From contig NC_081406.1 in assembly GCF_030272615.1 (NCBI RefSeq), positions 233,982,396 to 234,046,395 of the forward strand: a DNA stretch of 64,000 nt. The letters run 5' to 3'. The position numbers and the translations under genes were made by a program. Below are positions 1 to 11,767 of this stretch, piece by piece. A model generated the notes under the pieces. That model saw nothing but the letters and a program-made list of their open reading frames with translations, ran no database searches and was not told where the DNA came from. Position 1 is the first letter of the stretch. Each line of letters begins with the position of its first letter. Source of the DNA: Cryptomeria japonica. Lineage: Eukaryota > Streptophyta > Pinopsida > Cupressales > Cupressaceae.

Positions 1-1984
1 GAACCCAAGTGGTCTTTATTTGTGCTTCTCCATAAATAGGGATGTCTTTGCATGGTGGAGGTGGTGATGTGTCTTCCTCATCTGAAGTATTAAGCTGTAC
101 AGAATCAAATTCCCACTCATGTGAGTCAGTCTCTGAGTCACTTTCCAGCATCCGATTACCATACCATACTGGGATGTCCTTTGAGTTAAATACTGCAGGT
201 GTGATTGGTTGATGTACCTTTGTAGTGGTCGCTGCTGCAGGAAGGTCGATGGGGATTAAAGAATCTGGTACGAGGAGTATCGGTAGTGCTGACTCAGTGG
301 CGTCTGCTGGAACTACTGGTGCCATAGATGTTGTTGCGGGTTCTGATATAGTTGTTGTTGCGGGTTCTGATATAGTTGTTGCTGCTAACGGTGCTGCTGA
401 TGGGATTACGGGTTCATTTGGTGGGATGAGTGGCATTGGTGATAGTTGTGTGGGGATTCTGAGTCTCGATGCGGCAGTTGTGATGGTGCTTGGTGCTACT
501 TTTATAATGAAAGGTGTCTTTTTTGTAGTAGGCTGACATAATGGCTTGCTGGGTTTTCCTTTGAATTTGAGTTTAGGAAAGATCTCATTTTCAAAGCCTA
601 GGCCTGTATTACCTTTGGGCTTTGATTCTAGTAGTAGAGGTTCATGTCATCCTTGTTTACAATACCCCAAAGCACTCTGACCATCATACCCCATTCTTTG
701 CATAATGAGGAGACCTTTGCCATACTGATCCGTAGGAAGTTTAACTTGCGGTATATCAGTGGTGATGGGATCTTTACAGATCCATTTCGCTAAGTCCTCA
801 TCTTGGGTTTCTTCTTCTTGACTCTTTCCAAGGATGAAAGGTGTCAAAGCACATGCTAGTGTGACTAGTGGTTTCTATAGTAACTGTTGTGGTTTACCAT
901 GTGTTCTAGGAGAAGTGGGCATTTGTCCCACACAAAAGAGTTGACTCAAGTTGTATTCCCCAGGACCTTCCTCTGCTATCTTCATCTTAATCTTTTCTTG
1001 CTTTGGTATAGTGGTGTTCGAACTGGCAAGAGAGGCAGGACTTATATATGATGTGGAGGAAATGGCTTCTCTATTATTAAGAATGGTAATCTCTGGTTGA
1101 TGGCTGATATTATGGCAATATGCAAAGGGATTTGCATCGCCCAAGATTGTGATCTCTACACCGTTATGTGGGAACTTGATACATTGATGGTAGGTAGATG
1201 GAATGGCTTGCATGGCATGTATCCAAGGTCTCTCTAACAATAGATTATATGGCAGAGAAAGGTCCAGAACCTGACAGATGATATGCTTTACCACGGGGCC
1301 CACTTGGATTGGTAGTACCACAGCTCCTTTGGATGAACGCTCTGCATCGTCATAGCCTTTGATTGTGATCTTCTTATGAGAATCCACTGATTCTACCACA
1401 TATCCCAATGCTATGACCAACTGTAGTGTACAAATGTTCAAGCCTACTCCATTATCTATCAAGACTCGCTTGATCCTATGCTGATTGATAAAACCTTCAA
1501 TGTGTAGTGAGGCGTTATGAGGTTGTTGGAAAGAAGAGTTGTCACTTTCGGAAAAAGTGAGACAAGGTGATGACTTTAGACTTCCAACCATGGCTTGAAA
1601 TTGGTCTGTATTCAAATTTGCAGGGACTGACACCTCTTGGAGTGCTTGATCCAAGATAGTTTTATGAGATGGCGATAGACTCAAAAGCTCTAAAATGGAT
1701 ATAAGTGTAGGCATTTTGTCTAATTGTTCCACAAGATTGTATTTCTTTGGGATGGAGGTGGTGCCTTGTGGAGCTACCTTGATGGTAATCTTACCACGAC
1801 GCGTAACAACATTGCAATTTGAGTTGGGATTTATGAAGGTTATAGTTGCAACTTGTTCACTGGCATCATACAGATGATTTACAGTATAATTATACGCAGC
1901 CTGTGTATAATCAGTGGTATCAGTGCCTCGCCTGGAAGTGGAAGGACCCCTTTGATCTTGTGATGGAAGTGGATTTTTGAACAT
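1..1984 (-). pseudogene. Gy1 protease, G-patch and linker region of gag-pol
   Basis: One reading frame runs from 1984 to the edge with two nonsense codons, TAG at 875-877 and TGA at 647-649. Its first part is a retropepsin-like domain: the usual D-S/T-G active site reads LIDNGVGLNICTL, and the flap/C-terminal signature appears as LLERPWIHAMQAIPS followed by CIKFPHNG. After it comes a G-patch-like segment (GKGLLIMQRMGYDGQSALG, about 660-725), then a proline/alanine/threonine-rich stretch and an acidic region with PVWYGN near 165. In plant gypsy elements this order precedes reverse transcriptase, which here lies beyond the edge. Asn replaces the residue after the catalytic Asp, so the protease is probably dead. 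Function is inferred from family architecture. Confidence 0.75.
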
Positions 1985-1999
1985 CAGATGATCATTATT

Positions 2000-3506
2000 T
2001 GTTGTTTTTGGGTCATGTCCTTCTATTTCAATTTCTCCTTGATCAATAAGATCCTGGATAAGATCTTTTAATCAGTGACAATTACTTGTCTTGTGTCGTC
2101 TCCCTTGATGGAATTCACAGTGTTCAATATCTCTCCACCATGCCGGTTTGACCTGAGGCTCATAGTTTGATAGTTTAGGTAGAGTGACCAAATTTTGAGA
2201 AAGGAGTTGTCGCAATACTGTTTCAATGGGTTCCCCTAAGGGAGTGTATGTTCATTTTTGTTTTTGCTGACGAGGTCTTGGTTCATCATGAGATGTGATG
2301 CGAATTTGATTCAAAGGAACATTTGTGTTGTTCTAAGGTGGAGGATTTTGTCCTACAAATCAAACCACAGGTTGTGCATTTTGTATAGTCCGGGCATCCA
2401 CAACCCCATCATTGACGATATTCTTGTTTTTATTCCAGAAGCTTGGTTTATCACTATTGAAGCGTGGGCGAGGATCATCTTTTGGTTCATTAAAGATTTT
2501 GATGAGTCCTTTCTTCATGAGTGCTCGTTCACATTTCAAACCCTTGGTGATCATATCATTAAGAGTCTGTGTCTTTGACATCCAGGTGAAATTCCATTTC
2601 TTCGTTTAAGTTGGAAATGAATATTTCCACTAGTTCTCGTTCAGGTAACTGAAGAGAACATCTGCTAGACATTTGGTGCCATCATTGCAGGAATACTAAG
2701 AATAGTTCACCTGGTTTTTGTTTGGTGTTGCACAGATCAGCCATGGTGATGTCGCGTTCAATGTTATGAGAGTAATGAGCAAGGAACTTCTGGATGAGTT
2801 CCTCAAATGTTCTAATGCCACCTGATAGTCAGGAAAACCATGATGTGGTTGTTCCTCCCAAGCTTTGGGGAAAGAGGCACATTAGGTAGGTGTCTTCATA
2901 TGCCACTTCGAGACAAGCGGAATGAAATTCTCTGACATGATCATGGGCATCTCCCTTTCCTCTATATTTTTCAAATTTGGGTGTTTCGAATCCTCGTGGA
3001 AAGGGTGGCATATAAAGAGTCCTATCAAAAGGATAGGGACAAATGTCATTGAGTGAGAATTGGTTAATTTTGACACCACTGTGAAGTTGTTGGGCGAGAT
3101 TCTCGACTTGTTGCCGCAACATCTCCATTTCATCTGGAGGAGGAGGTGGTGGGTTACCTCGAGGAATGTTATATCTGATGGGATCTCTACCTCTTTCCTC
3201 TTCATGGCGACTTTTTCTTTCTGATGCTTGTCTTAATTGGGCAAGATCAAAGTCACAGGGGAGTTTTTCTCCTTCTTAAGCGAGCTTTAAGAAGTGAGCA
3301 TCTGCATTGCTCCTGAGTATTTCATCAAAAAGTCTGTTAAAGAGAGGGTTATGCTGGGCCCTTTCTATTGTTGCAGGAGTAGGAGTACCTCGGTTTTCAT
3401 CATTCGTATTTCCTCCAAGTGCTTCTTGAAATTCATTGAGATTTTCCTCTTCTTCTTCTTCCATTTCTATTTCTTGTTGCCTTGATCGTGATCGGGTTTG
3501 AGCCAT
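2000..3506 (-). pseudogene. Gy1 gag, broken
   Basis: The most plausible start is the ATG at 3504-3506, giving an N-terminus MAQTRSRSRQQEIEM followed by a glutamate run. The capsid-type gag domain lies at about 2829-3060 (KFEKYRGKGDAHDHVREFH, then SWFS). A middle segment at 2360-2581 contains KGLKCERALMKKGLIKIF. A CCHC-like finger (CEFHQGRRHKTSNC) occupies 2078-2119 and is in the same frame as the protease. Breaks include a frameshift near 2829 and a TGA at 2072-2074. Gag would form the particle and bind element RNA. The same domain order and many identical residues occur in Gy5 gag at 60502-61500. Confidence 0.75.
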
Positions 3507-4022
3507 TTTGCTTATGAGTCTTTGTTGAAGCTTAGTGAAAATGATGATGAGTTGTTGATGAAATGAAAGATTGATGGTTGGTGATTTGTGTTGCATGTGG
3601 ATCTCGAGCACTTTTAAGGTAGATGTAACCAAAATTCCTTCTTTGAATTGCTTGTTTGTTTTTTATAAGGTTTGATGTGATAAGGTGTAGAGAAATCTGA
3701 GATGTGTTACAAATTTAACTACCTAGTAATGAGAGGATTCACTCATGAACTAGTTTTAACTTGCGTAGATGTGTCTCTTAGGATGAGCTTATCCTAGATG
3801 TAGAAACAATCTAAAAAGTGATGTGATGTGTTTGATTCAAGCAATATCTAAAAAGGGATCTTGGGACAATAACCTCTTAATGTTTTGAGAGTTGGGACGG
3901 ATTGATGATGAAGTGATGATGTATGAATAAGATGATGGATGAAAAAAGTTGGGATTAATCTTACCTCCTTGGTTTTTGTGATAACTCAGAGCTCAATATT
4001 GCATAAAAGCTCTGCGGTTCAA

Positions 4023-4391
4023 TTATTCTGAATCAAATTCGTTTGTTTTGCCTTGAAGGTAGAGGCGCATGTGATGCAGAAAAACTCTATGGGAGACAAA
4101 GATTTGTCTATTTATATAAAAGAATTTTCTCCTTTTGATCAAAGCCTTTGAGCTTAATGGTCTTCTTTTCAAGTTGATATTCTGATGATGCTTCTTCTTT
4201 CGCAAGATGTGAAGAATGGTCATAAAGCTTTGATTCTCTTGTTGTTTGCACTTTTGTTTTTGATGTTTTTGGTTGTTTTGAAAGACGTTTGGTTGGATGA
4301 ATACTTTGTTTTTGGAAGTGATTTTCTGATTTTTCTTTGACAAGAAAACAAAGCAAGCACACAAACACAAGAATGTTGCCCCCAAAGGCAC
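4023..4391 (-). CDS. Small leader ORF with a Gy5 counterpart
   Basis: This open frame of 122 codons ends about 520 bp upstream of gag. Its C-terminal third (FFYINRQIFVSHRVFLHHMR, then LYLQGKTNEFDSE) aligns with the C-terminus of the small ORF at 58629-58847 in Gy5 (FWYTNHKILLKNRTFLHRYQ, then DYIHGHSNEFDAS). About half of roughly 34 residues are identical, and both end within a few codons of NEFD. The N-terminal part is basic and less alike. Nucleotide differences at codon third positions suggest the peptide was once under coding constraint. It could be an upstream ORF, an extra gag N-terminal exon, or a relic. No known family is recognised. Confidence 0.4.
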   Translation of the reverse strand: MPLGATFLCLCACFVFLSKKNQKITSKNKVFIQPNVFQNNQKHQKQKCKQQENQSFMTILHILRKKKHHQNINLKRRPLSSKALIKRRKFFYINRQIFVSHRVFLHHMRLYLQGKTNEFDSE

Positions 4392-5431
4392 AAATGAGTA
4401 TGGGTCTAGATCAACCCAATCCTTGGACTTGTATATGACCCTTCCTTTAGATGTATTTTAAGGTGTATTTCCAAAGCCTGAAGTCGGCTCAATTTGAACT
4501 TGGTCTTTAAAACGAACATACTTTAAACACTTTTTATCCCTAAGGTCAAATGGCCAATTGTGATAAATTTAGCCCACATCTTGATATTTCTTCGACTTTG
4601 GTACTACATACCTTATGAATCCCACCTTGGCAGATAAGGATGTGATATACTAAGTCTTGCACGAGCATAACAAATAGATGATCCCTATGATGGGGGAGTC
4701 ACCACTTTTATCAAGTCACAAGTGACTTTTCAAAAAGCTATGTTTCTACTCAAGGAAATATGTATGGTGAGTATCTTGGGAGCAAAACCATCTATGCTCT
4801 TGCACTAAATTATATCGTAAATATCCTCAATCAATAGAATGGGTGGGCTACTACTTAAAGGTGTTTAGTTATGTTCGATGTTTTTGGACATAAGTTCATT
4901 CTGCAGTGACTCACTTAAGAACCTTGTAACTAGTGGTGGGGCCCATTTGTCCTTTCGGCCAGTTACACTGTAGGAACAGCTATACCCAAGGCTACAGCTT
5001 TCACTCTCACCTGATTTTTATAGCGACTCGAAGGATTTACCGCACGAGGTCGTTTCCAAGAGTGATGTGTCTCTTGGTAGGCCTCTCTTAAAAAGATAAA
5101 AATTTTGAGTGTTACTAACACTTTTCTCTTGCACCTAGGACCACGAAAGCCAAGGGAGAGGATAGTGTGTGTTAGAAGTGGGACCACTCGACCAACTTTT
5201 TGCACAAGTGTGCCAAGCATGAAAAACACTTGTTCTTTTTAATCCGCCATTGCAATGTGATCTAACTATTTGGAGATGTTGCTCCAACAGTCATGGTGTT
5301 CGTTTTAACTGCAATGGCAAAATGTTTTGTAATCTAGAAATTGAAAACCCTGGTCAACTTAATGAAAAACACATTTGCATGAAGTAAAATCGTTTGCAAA
5401 AATCAAAACAAGTGGATTGCGTATTTTATGT

Positions 5432-5660
5432 GCACCAAAATTTGAAGTGTGGATTGTAAATTCTTTAGTTTGATGCAAGGAAATCAAATTTGTGTTGTTG
5501 ATTTTAAGCACCAAAAGAAAATGAGCCCTAACTTGCAATGAAAGCAAATGTTTGTTTTGTTTAGTTTTTAATGCACCAAAGACAAGTGACCCTAACTAGA
5601 AAGCAATGAAATTTTGTTTGTTCAAGTTTTAAAAGCACCAAAAGACAAGTTTGTGATTTT
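5432..5660 (-). repeat. Imperfect tandem repeat, period 62-76 bp, in Gy1 leader
   Basis: Four imperfect units share a core GCACCAAA at 5432, 5508, 5573 and 5635 (plus-strand reading). The two middle copies also share CCCTAACT and a following GCAATGAAA. The spacing shrinks from 76 to 65 to 62 bp. Confidence 0.6.
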
Positions 5661-5791
5661 TAATGGTGAGTTTTAAACTTGCACAAACAACAACTGGTTA
5701 GTAAAATCCATGTCTAAGGGGGGCTTCCACAAGCCTAAAAATTTTCATTTTTTTCGGTTACAAGGTCTTTTGTACAATGTTCTGTTACAAT

Positions 5792-6017
5792 AGTGCTAGT
5801 CTGTGTTTGAATAGAAGCGCTATTTAACACAAACGCGCTAAAAGAAAAGAAAAATAGAGAAGGCAAAAGTGCTGAAACATGAATAATAGCGCCAAAACCA
5901 GGTCAAAAGTGCCAAAACAGTTGCGAAAGCGCTAAACTTGATACAATAGCACTATTTTAAGAATAATAGCGCTAAAACCATAAGTATCGATATCGCTAGA
6001 ACGAGTTCAATACCGCC
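5792..6017 (-). repeat. Degenerate 20-bp-period array with an AGCGCT core
   Basis: On the plus strand the hexamer AGCGCT and close variants (AGTGCT, AGCGCC, AGTGCC, AGCACT, ATCGCT) begin at 5792, 5816, 5834, 5868, 5888, 5908, 5928, 5948, 5968, 5992 and 6012. From 5868 to 5968 the step is exactly 20 bp five times running, and 5992 to 6012 is again 20. The sequence between cores is A-rich and variable. The core is self-complementary, so it could be a binding site on DNA or RNA. It lies just inside the element next to the PBS-like site. Confidence 0.75.
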
Positions 6018-6090
6018 AAAGCACAACCTGTGTGACATTTTCAACATTCAAATATGTTAGGGGTTTAAAAAAATGATCTTTTTGGTGTTT

Positions 6091-6113
6091 GGATTCACGT
6101 CGGGTTCACCAAA
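6091..6113 (-). other. Gy1 primer-binding-site candidate
   Basis: Immediately after the LTR end, the minus strand reads TTTGGTGAACCCGACGTGAA. Gy4 has TTTTGGTGAACCTGATGTGA in the same place. The conserved TGGTGAACC is therefore likely the primer site, but it is not the initiator-Met type and I could not assign the tRNA. Confidence 0.5.
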
Positions 6114-7498
6114 TGATGCCCTGCAAAATGGACAAGGTTAGTCTGAGATAAATAACACAAGACACAAGAAAATCATTAGTGTTAGTCAATCAAAAACTAA
6201 TCTAAACAGGCATATCAAGAGAGACACTAAAATCATGCTAATATATCTAACAAATGAAACAAAGATAATGAGGCATCTCCAAATGCCTCTTAGCATGTTC
6301 TTAGCTCCTTCTCCCTTGTTCCTCTCCTCTCCAAGTTCCAAAATAGTGTAGCTCTCAATAGCTTTTTGCACTATGGATGCTTATGGAGGATTGAGATTGA
6401 AATATTGCTCTAAATGTAAATAAAAAAGCTAATATTAAGCTATTGATGCTAAAATGATTTATTTTAACCAAAATGACAATATATGAGTTTTCTATGCTAA
6501 ATGCTCTCTTAAAATGCCTATAGGTTAAATGCATACAAGTTTTCAAGATCTGGATTATGAAGAAATGAGCTCTATTTATAGGAAAACTGGAGCAATGGAT
6601 GGTTGAGATTGAGTAATCTCAATAAGGGTCAGGATTGAATGATTTCAAATCTATGTGAGAGCTTTCAACCCAATCCCAGGATGACAAGTGTCAATGTGAG
6701 ATAGGTTGAGAGGAGAGGGAATAAGCAGTAAATGCTTGATATGACCTTAGGGGTTAAAGTCAAGGTTGGTTGAATGAATAAACTCTTTATTCAAAGAATA
6801 AAGCTTTTATCCAATGGATAAACTCTTGTGCAAATGTAAAAAGGAATGAATATGGTCAAAACAATAAATGTTTGGGGAGACAAGTTTGAAATAACCATAA
6901 ATGGTTATGTAAGAGCCATAAATGGTCATGTAAGAGCCATTAGTGGTCTTGGAAGACTTTGGGGGTTAATTTGTTGAACACACAAAGCATTAAATGCTTT
7001 TCAAAGACTTTTGAAGTCTTTGAAAAGTGACTCCATTTTGCTTAAGAATGTGAAAATAATTAGGGGATGGATTAGGCTAATTAGGAAGGGGTTAGAAGAA
7101 TCTAGAAGGGGATTAGATTTTGCAAGTGGATTTGGTGGGTGAGGGAAAATAGGATTTTATTAAAATAAAAATTCATTTATTTCAATAAATGTGTGCAAGT
7201 TGCATTTGTAGGAAAATGCAAGTTGGGGGGATAATGATTTAAATAAATGTTTTATTTAATTTATTTAAAAGAGGAAAAGGGGATTTTAATTAAATAAATA
7301 GATTTTATTTATTTAATTGATTTGAATTTGGTTTAATGAATTAATTAAAATAAATTGAATAATTTATTTAATTAATAGAAGAATATTTGGAGATGAATTA
7401 ATTAAATATTAATTTAATTAACTGATGGCTAGTGGATTTTTAATCGAATAAATAGCGAATATTTATTTAATTAAGCTGGACAGATTTGTGTGACTACA
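6114..7498 (-). repeat. Gy1 5' LTR
   Basis: On the minus strand it begins TGTAGTCACACAAATC and ends GCAGGGCATCA, next to the primer-site candidate. It is 1385 bp long. The right flank is CTACC (7499-7503), whose pre-insertion form is seen in the intact NA1 LTR. The first third is rich in TTAATTAAATAAAT-type tracts, as in SL2 and the Gy5 LTR, which also begin TGTAG. The partner LTR is outside the window. Confidence 0.75.
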
Positions 7499-7503
7499 CT
7501 ACC

Positions 7504-7810
7504 TTTTTCATATTTCAAAATGACCTAATAGATTGACTTATATACCCTTTACAAACAATATGCCTTATGTCGACTTACAATACAAAAGATATTCAATGTC
7601 AGCCCTAGACAATAATTACAAAATGATTTTACAAATAAAACCTTTCGGATCCCAGATTGATGTCAGCTTCACTGAAGTGCTGGATGTCGGTGCTAGTGCC
7701 AGTGATGACCCTGATTACTCCAATCCTGGTATCTGTCGATATAAGCCTTCTATAGAATCTTGTTACCATCAATGACAACATATGAATCCAATGAGTGTCA
7801 ATTGCCAAGA
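7504..7810 (-). repeat. NA1 3' LTR, fragment left of which is off-window
   Basis: It aligns with 13170-13516 of the 5' LTR, starting from TTTTTCATATTTCAAAATGA and running to the end CAATTGCC. The terminal dinucleotide is damaged (CCAAGA instead of CCAACA). The rest of this LTR was displaced past the Gy1 insertion. Confidence 0.75.
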
Positions 7811-7983
7811 ATCTCCCCCTTTTGCATTGATGGCAATACTCATGTGAAAAATGGATTCCCTACCAGTTCAGCTTAAACATGCTCTCCCTGAGCTGATTGA
7901 CTATGTTTGCAATATACTCCATGTCTTATATCCTCCCCCTGGGATTATATGCATAATATACACTCCCCCTTTGTCATCAATGC
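7811..7983 (-). other. NA1 polypurine tract and a second PPT-like copy
   Basis: Next to the LTR the minus strand reads GCAAAAGGGGGAGAT, the expected plus-strand primer. A second copy, CATTGATGACAAAGGGGGAG, lies at 7961-7983, about 150 bp upstream in element sense. The same doubling is seen in NA2, Co1 and Co2. Confidence 0.6.
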
Positions 7984-8292
7984 CAAATACCGGTGAAAGA
8001 ATTGAAATAATTGTTACAGATTACTTTACCAGAGCTTGACCAGTTTCAAGATTTCCACATAAGCTTTCTCTAGCAACTGTATATAGGTATCCCAGCCAGT
8101 TTTGAATGTTTCAAATATGGATACAAGTCCACTCAGCAAATGTGCAAGTGTTTCTTTTTTAGTGACTTATGTCGGTGTGGGCTTCGCAAGCATATCCATA
8201 CATTCCCTCTTATGTACACCTAGTGAATCCAATCTTGGACTCACCAAACCTCTGAAACTTCTTGCTCTCCAAATAATCTTGTCTCTTTTCTT

Positions 8293-11190
8293 TTAAAAAG
8301 CAAATATTTGGTTCTCCAAAGTCAAAATTTGTCCATCAATGGATGTTGTAAGTGAAGTTAGTCCATCAAAAGAATTAGCAATATTAGCAATCTGTTCATG
8401 TAACTCATTTATCCTATTATCTACATTTGTTGTAAGAATTTCTATATTACTATAGATCCTGTAGATGTTAGTACACTGTTTCAAAGAATTTTCAATAAGT
8501 ATAAGTTTATCTTCAACCTTCCTCTTCTTTGTCTCAATAATCTGGTCAAAAGAGGCTTTCTTGGCCAGAGTAAATCTTTCAAGTTCTTTCCTATCGGAAA
8601 TCTGCTGTAATGATTGAAAGTTTTTAGATATGTGCTCTATCAATGCCTTAAGCTTGCCGGAAGGGCTTGCTTCATTTTCAATCATACAATCAGGAATCAA
8701 TCTGTGTAAAAAATTTATTGATTGATTTATTATTCCTTTGTCTCTAGATCCTTCCTTCATTTGCTTTTGAGTATTCATCATCATTAGCTCTGTGGGACTC
8801 GTCTTTGTGATTGATTTCTTCTCAACTTGAGAAGTGTCAATTGCCAAAATTTTTGCTGGGTAATCAACTATCGATATGGTACTGTGTGTTTTATTAGTCT
8901 CATTTTCCTTGGTGTATCCCTTTTCTCATCCTCTTTTTCACTGGTGGCTTCACCACTTGGTGCAGTATCTGTTACTACCAGTGGAGTATTATCCACAATA
9001 TTATCAGTATCTTGTTCATTATCTATATTACCTTGCTCATACTATACAAATTTTGTCTTTGCCAGTTTAGTCTATACACTCTTATCAGTTTTAGGATTAT
9101 CTACCAGTTCATTCAAAATATGATTTGAACTTCCCAAAATTGCTTTCCCTTTTGATCTGTCTGGAATGGTGGGAGATGTTGCCTTAGAAAATTCTTCTTG
9201 AGAAGTAAGGAAATCATGATTCTTTTGGAAGAATTTAGCCCAACCATCTCTGGTCTCATTTATTATCTCATTGACTCTACCCATCATTAAGCTTATTTTT
9301 CAAGGTTTGCTGCTAAAGATTGTTCTATTTGCAACTTCTATACATCTTTTCATTTCCTCATTATTTATAGAACCACACATACTCAAAAGTTCAACTTATT
9401 TAATCTCTATGTCCCTCCTGATTGCATCTAATCTCCTTGCATCTAACTTATTATACAATGATAAAGGAATTTCCTTCAAAATCTCTACCAAAGCCTTCTT
9501 ATATATATCTAAATGTAACAAAATTGCTTCTTCCATTTCATTTTGCCCATTATCATCTAAATCTTCATAAAAAATTGACACATTCTTCAAGATTCCATCT
9601 TTAGTTACCTCATTTATCAATTCTGCACAAGTCATTAGGGGGATGATGGTAACATTACCAGATTCAATTGCTTCATCTATCACACTCTTTTTCTTCTTGC
9701 TAGGGGTTGCAAGAGCGGATGGAGCAGGATGCCTCTTCTGAGTAGGTTTCCTTGCCGAAGGTGTGGATGTTGTTGTTAGCTTTCTTACTAGCTTCCTTCT
9801 TGGTTCTACCTTCTTCTCTTCTACCAGAGGCTTGTTATCTTTCTTCCTCTGTACCCTTCTGAATGCAAGAGGTTGATTATTCTCTGGATCAGAGTTAGAA
9901 GTGATAGAAGAAATGAAAGTCTCAGGCCTATTCACCTCAGGAGCACTAGCTATTATCAGTTGATCTACCAGTTTAGATCCAAAACCTAGTTCTGTATCTA
10001 TCCCGTGAATTACATTTTGAACAAATGCAAACATTTTGTCTATTTTATTTTCTCTTCGTTTCTTGTTGAAACCAATTTTAACCTCAAGAGCCTTCTCCTC
10101 TGCAGTGCTAAAGTATTCAGCCTTATCATCCAAAGGAGCATCAATCAACATTTTAGCATATAGTTTCAAGATGTTGTCATCTACTTCAGACCCCAATTTA
10201 ATGACCATAAATCAAATATTAGTGGAGTATTTCTCCACAATGTGTTGGACATTCTCTCCCTCAGTCTCATGTTCTCTTGAAAATTTTTAAAGTAGCCCCA
10301 AAGCTTCTCATCCCTATTACTACCAAGACCGATGATTGCATCTTTGATCTGCATGCCTACCGGTATGTCATGAGCCCAATGTTTCTTTCCCAAACCTGGT
10401 AGCTCATTCATGAAATATAACATCAAGCAGACAATAAGATTGCCAAATTGGAATGTTCCTTTCTTAACACCTTTGATCTTGCCAAGATTTAACATTAATT
10501 CACTTCTTAACCATTCACACAAGTCATGCTTTTCATTATTCTTTATCATTTGATATGCAACATGGATACAGGAACTGGAAATAGAGTTCAATAAACTTGA
10601 TTGAGTTACCTTTTAGCCGATGATAATGCTGGAAAATTTCACATATGTATCTTTAATGGGGTTGACCCTCATTGATCTTCCATCATGGGTTGCATTGGTG
10701 AGCTTCTAAACTGCAGTGTTGGAGATCTTTTTTCCTGGTTCCTGTCCAACTTTGGGTAAGTCGGTGACCACTTGAATTGCTTCTTTGGTGATCATGTGAG
10801 GCTGGTCTAGCTAGATGAATTCATTATGGACCCTTCTTAGAACATATCTAGTCACTTCCTCCTTGAATTCTGATATGTATAGGATTCTGGTTAACCCTAG
10901 GTCTTCAATGATTTGATATTATGGCTTGATTGTTTTGGAGCTGCCTAGTATCACATATTGATACATTCCCTTGATTTCCTCAGTGCCTAAATCCTCCAAG
11001 GTGTAGTGAATATAGGCCCTGACATCTTCCACATAAACCACGCCATCGGGAACCCTCGAAAATGCGCTAATAGAGTCTTCCTTCATAGCAATTTGGGGAA
11101 ATTCCTTGAAACAGGTCTAAGCCTATCTTTAACCCCAACAAAAGTGGGATTCACAATGAAAGTAGGAGAAGATGATGATCTAGATGCCAT
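8293..11190 (-). pseudogene. NA1 second ORF, about 1000 codons when intact, broken
   Basis: The start is the ATG at 11188-11190 (MASRSSSSPTFIVNP). In order come: an N-terminal domain with VEDVRAYIHYTLEDLG; a core with SSSCIHVAYQMIKNNEK and KKGTFQFGNLIVCLMLYF (10181-10591); a basic linker with RKPTQKRHPAPS and KKKKS, possibly nuclear targeting; a helical block ending EEAILLHLDIYKKALVEI; an element with MMGRVNEIINETRDGWAKFF; and a C-terminal coiled coil (8293-8847). Each block has a homologue in the same order in NA2. There are frameshifts and at least four nonsense codons. The N-terminal and core layout resembles the putative plant transposon protein found 3' of pol in some copia elements; this is my inference, not a confirmed match. 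Confidence 0.65.
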
Positions 11191-11767
11191 TTCAAAGAAA
11201 TACTTGGATAACAGTTATCAGTTGAAAGATCTCAATTACTTCTCAAATAACTATTGGAAATCCTTTAGAATGCCTTTTCTCGCTCTTGGTCGCCTATGAT
11301 TCATCTTTGTTTCACTCTGGTTTTCTTGAGTGCTGGGAGAGTGAAAATGAGTCCATTTTCCCTTTTTATTAGCGAGTAAACCCTAATACTTCATTGTCAT
11401 AAATGCTTAGCGGTGTGCCCTACCGGATGTCAGTTTCATAGTTTTATGTCAGATAAACCTCCATCAATGATCAATACCACTCTCCAAATCTCTTTCCAGG
11501 TCTCTTCCGGGGAATATACAAGATTTGCAATGAGTTTTCCAACCCCTAAGGCATATGCCTCAGTTACCAGCTCAATTTCTTGTCGGTGCAGGAATTCTCT
11601 GGTCTACCAGTGGAGTTACTGGTGTAGTTACCGGTGTTGTTGTATCTCCACTTGGTTCTTCAGACTTTCTAACCCTTCTCTTGGTGTGATCTTGTTGTAT
11701 TTCATCTACCTTATGCTTTCCTTTCTCATTTTCTTTATCATTGCTAATCAGTGTAGTCTTTCTTCTG

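Larger units (their letters stand above)
3507..6090 (-). other. Gy1 long untranslated leader between PBS and gag
   Basis: About 2.6 kb separates the PBS-like site from the gag start. It holds, from 5' to 3' of the element, a 20-bp-period array (5792-6017), a 62-76-bp-period array (5432-5660) and a small ORF (4023-4391) with a counterpart at the matching place in Gy5. No capsid, protease or RT motif is present. Long leaders are known in some plant gypsy lineages; the specific arrays here are what I see in the sequence. Confidence 0.6.
1..7498 (-). mobile_element. Gy1: Ty3/gypsy LTR retrotransposon, 3' part off the left edge
   Basis: Reading right to left, the element has a 5' LTR (6114-7498), a PBS-like site, a 2.6 kb leader, gag from 3506, then a protease, G-patch and acidic linker reaching the edge. 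The RT, integrase and 3' LTR would lie outside the window. It sits inside the 3' LTR of NA1: the bases just after 7498 (CTACC, then TTTTTC) match the intact NA1 LTR near 13170, where the same stretch is uninterrupted. Several in-frame stops show that it is inactive. Orientation and superfamily are secure; lineage within gypsy is not resolved. Confidence 0.85.

Noticed and set aside
225-536. Plus-strand open frame of 103 codons rich in Gly, Ala and Val
   Set aside because: It is the antisense of the Pro/Ala/Thr-rich linker of Gy1, which is open on the minus strand and has the expected gypsy context.
5792-6017. Possible CRISPR array
   Set aside because: Only a six-base degenerate core repeats, spacers are about 14 bp and all surrounding sequence is plant retroelement.
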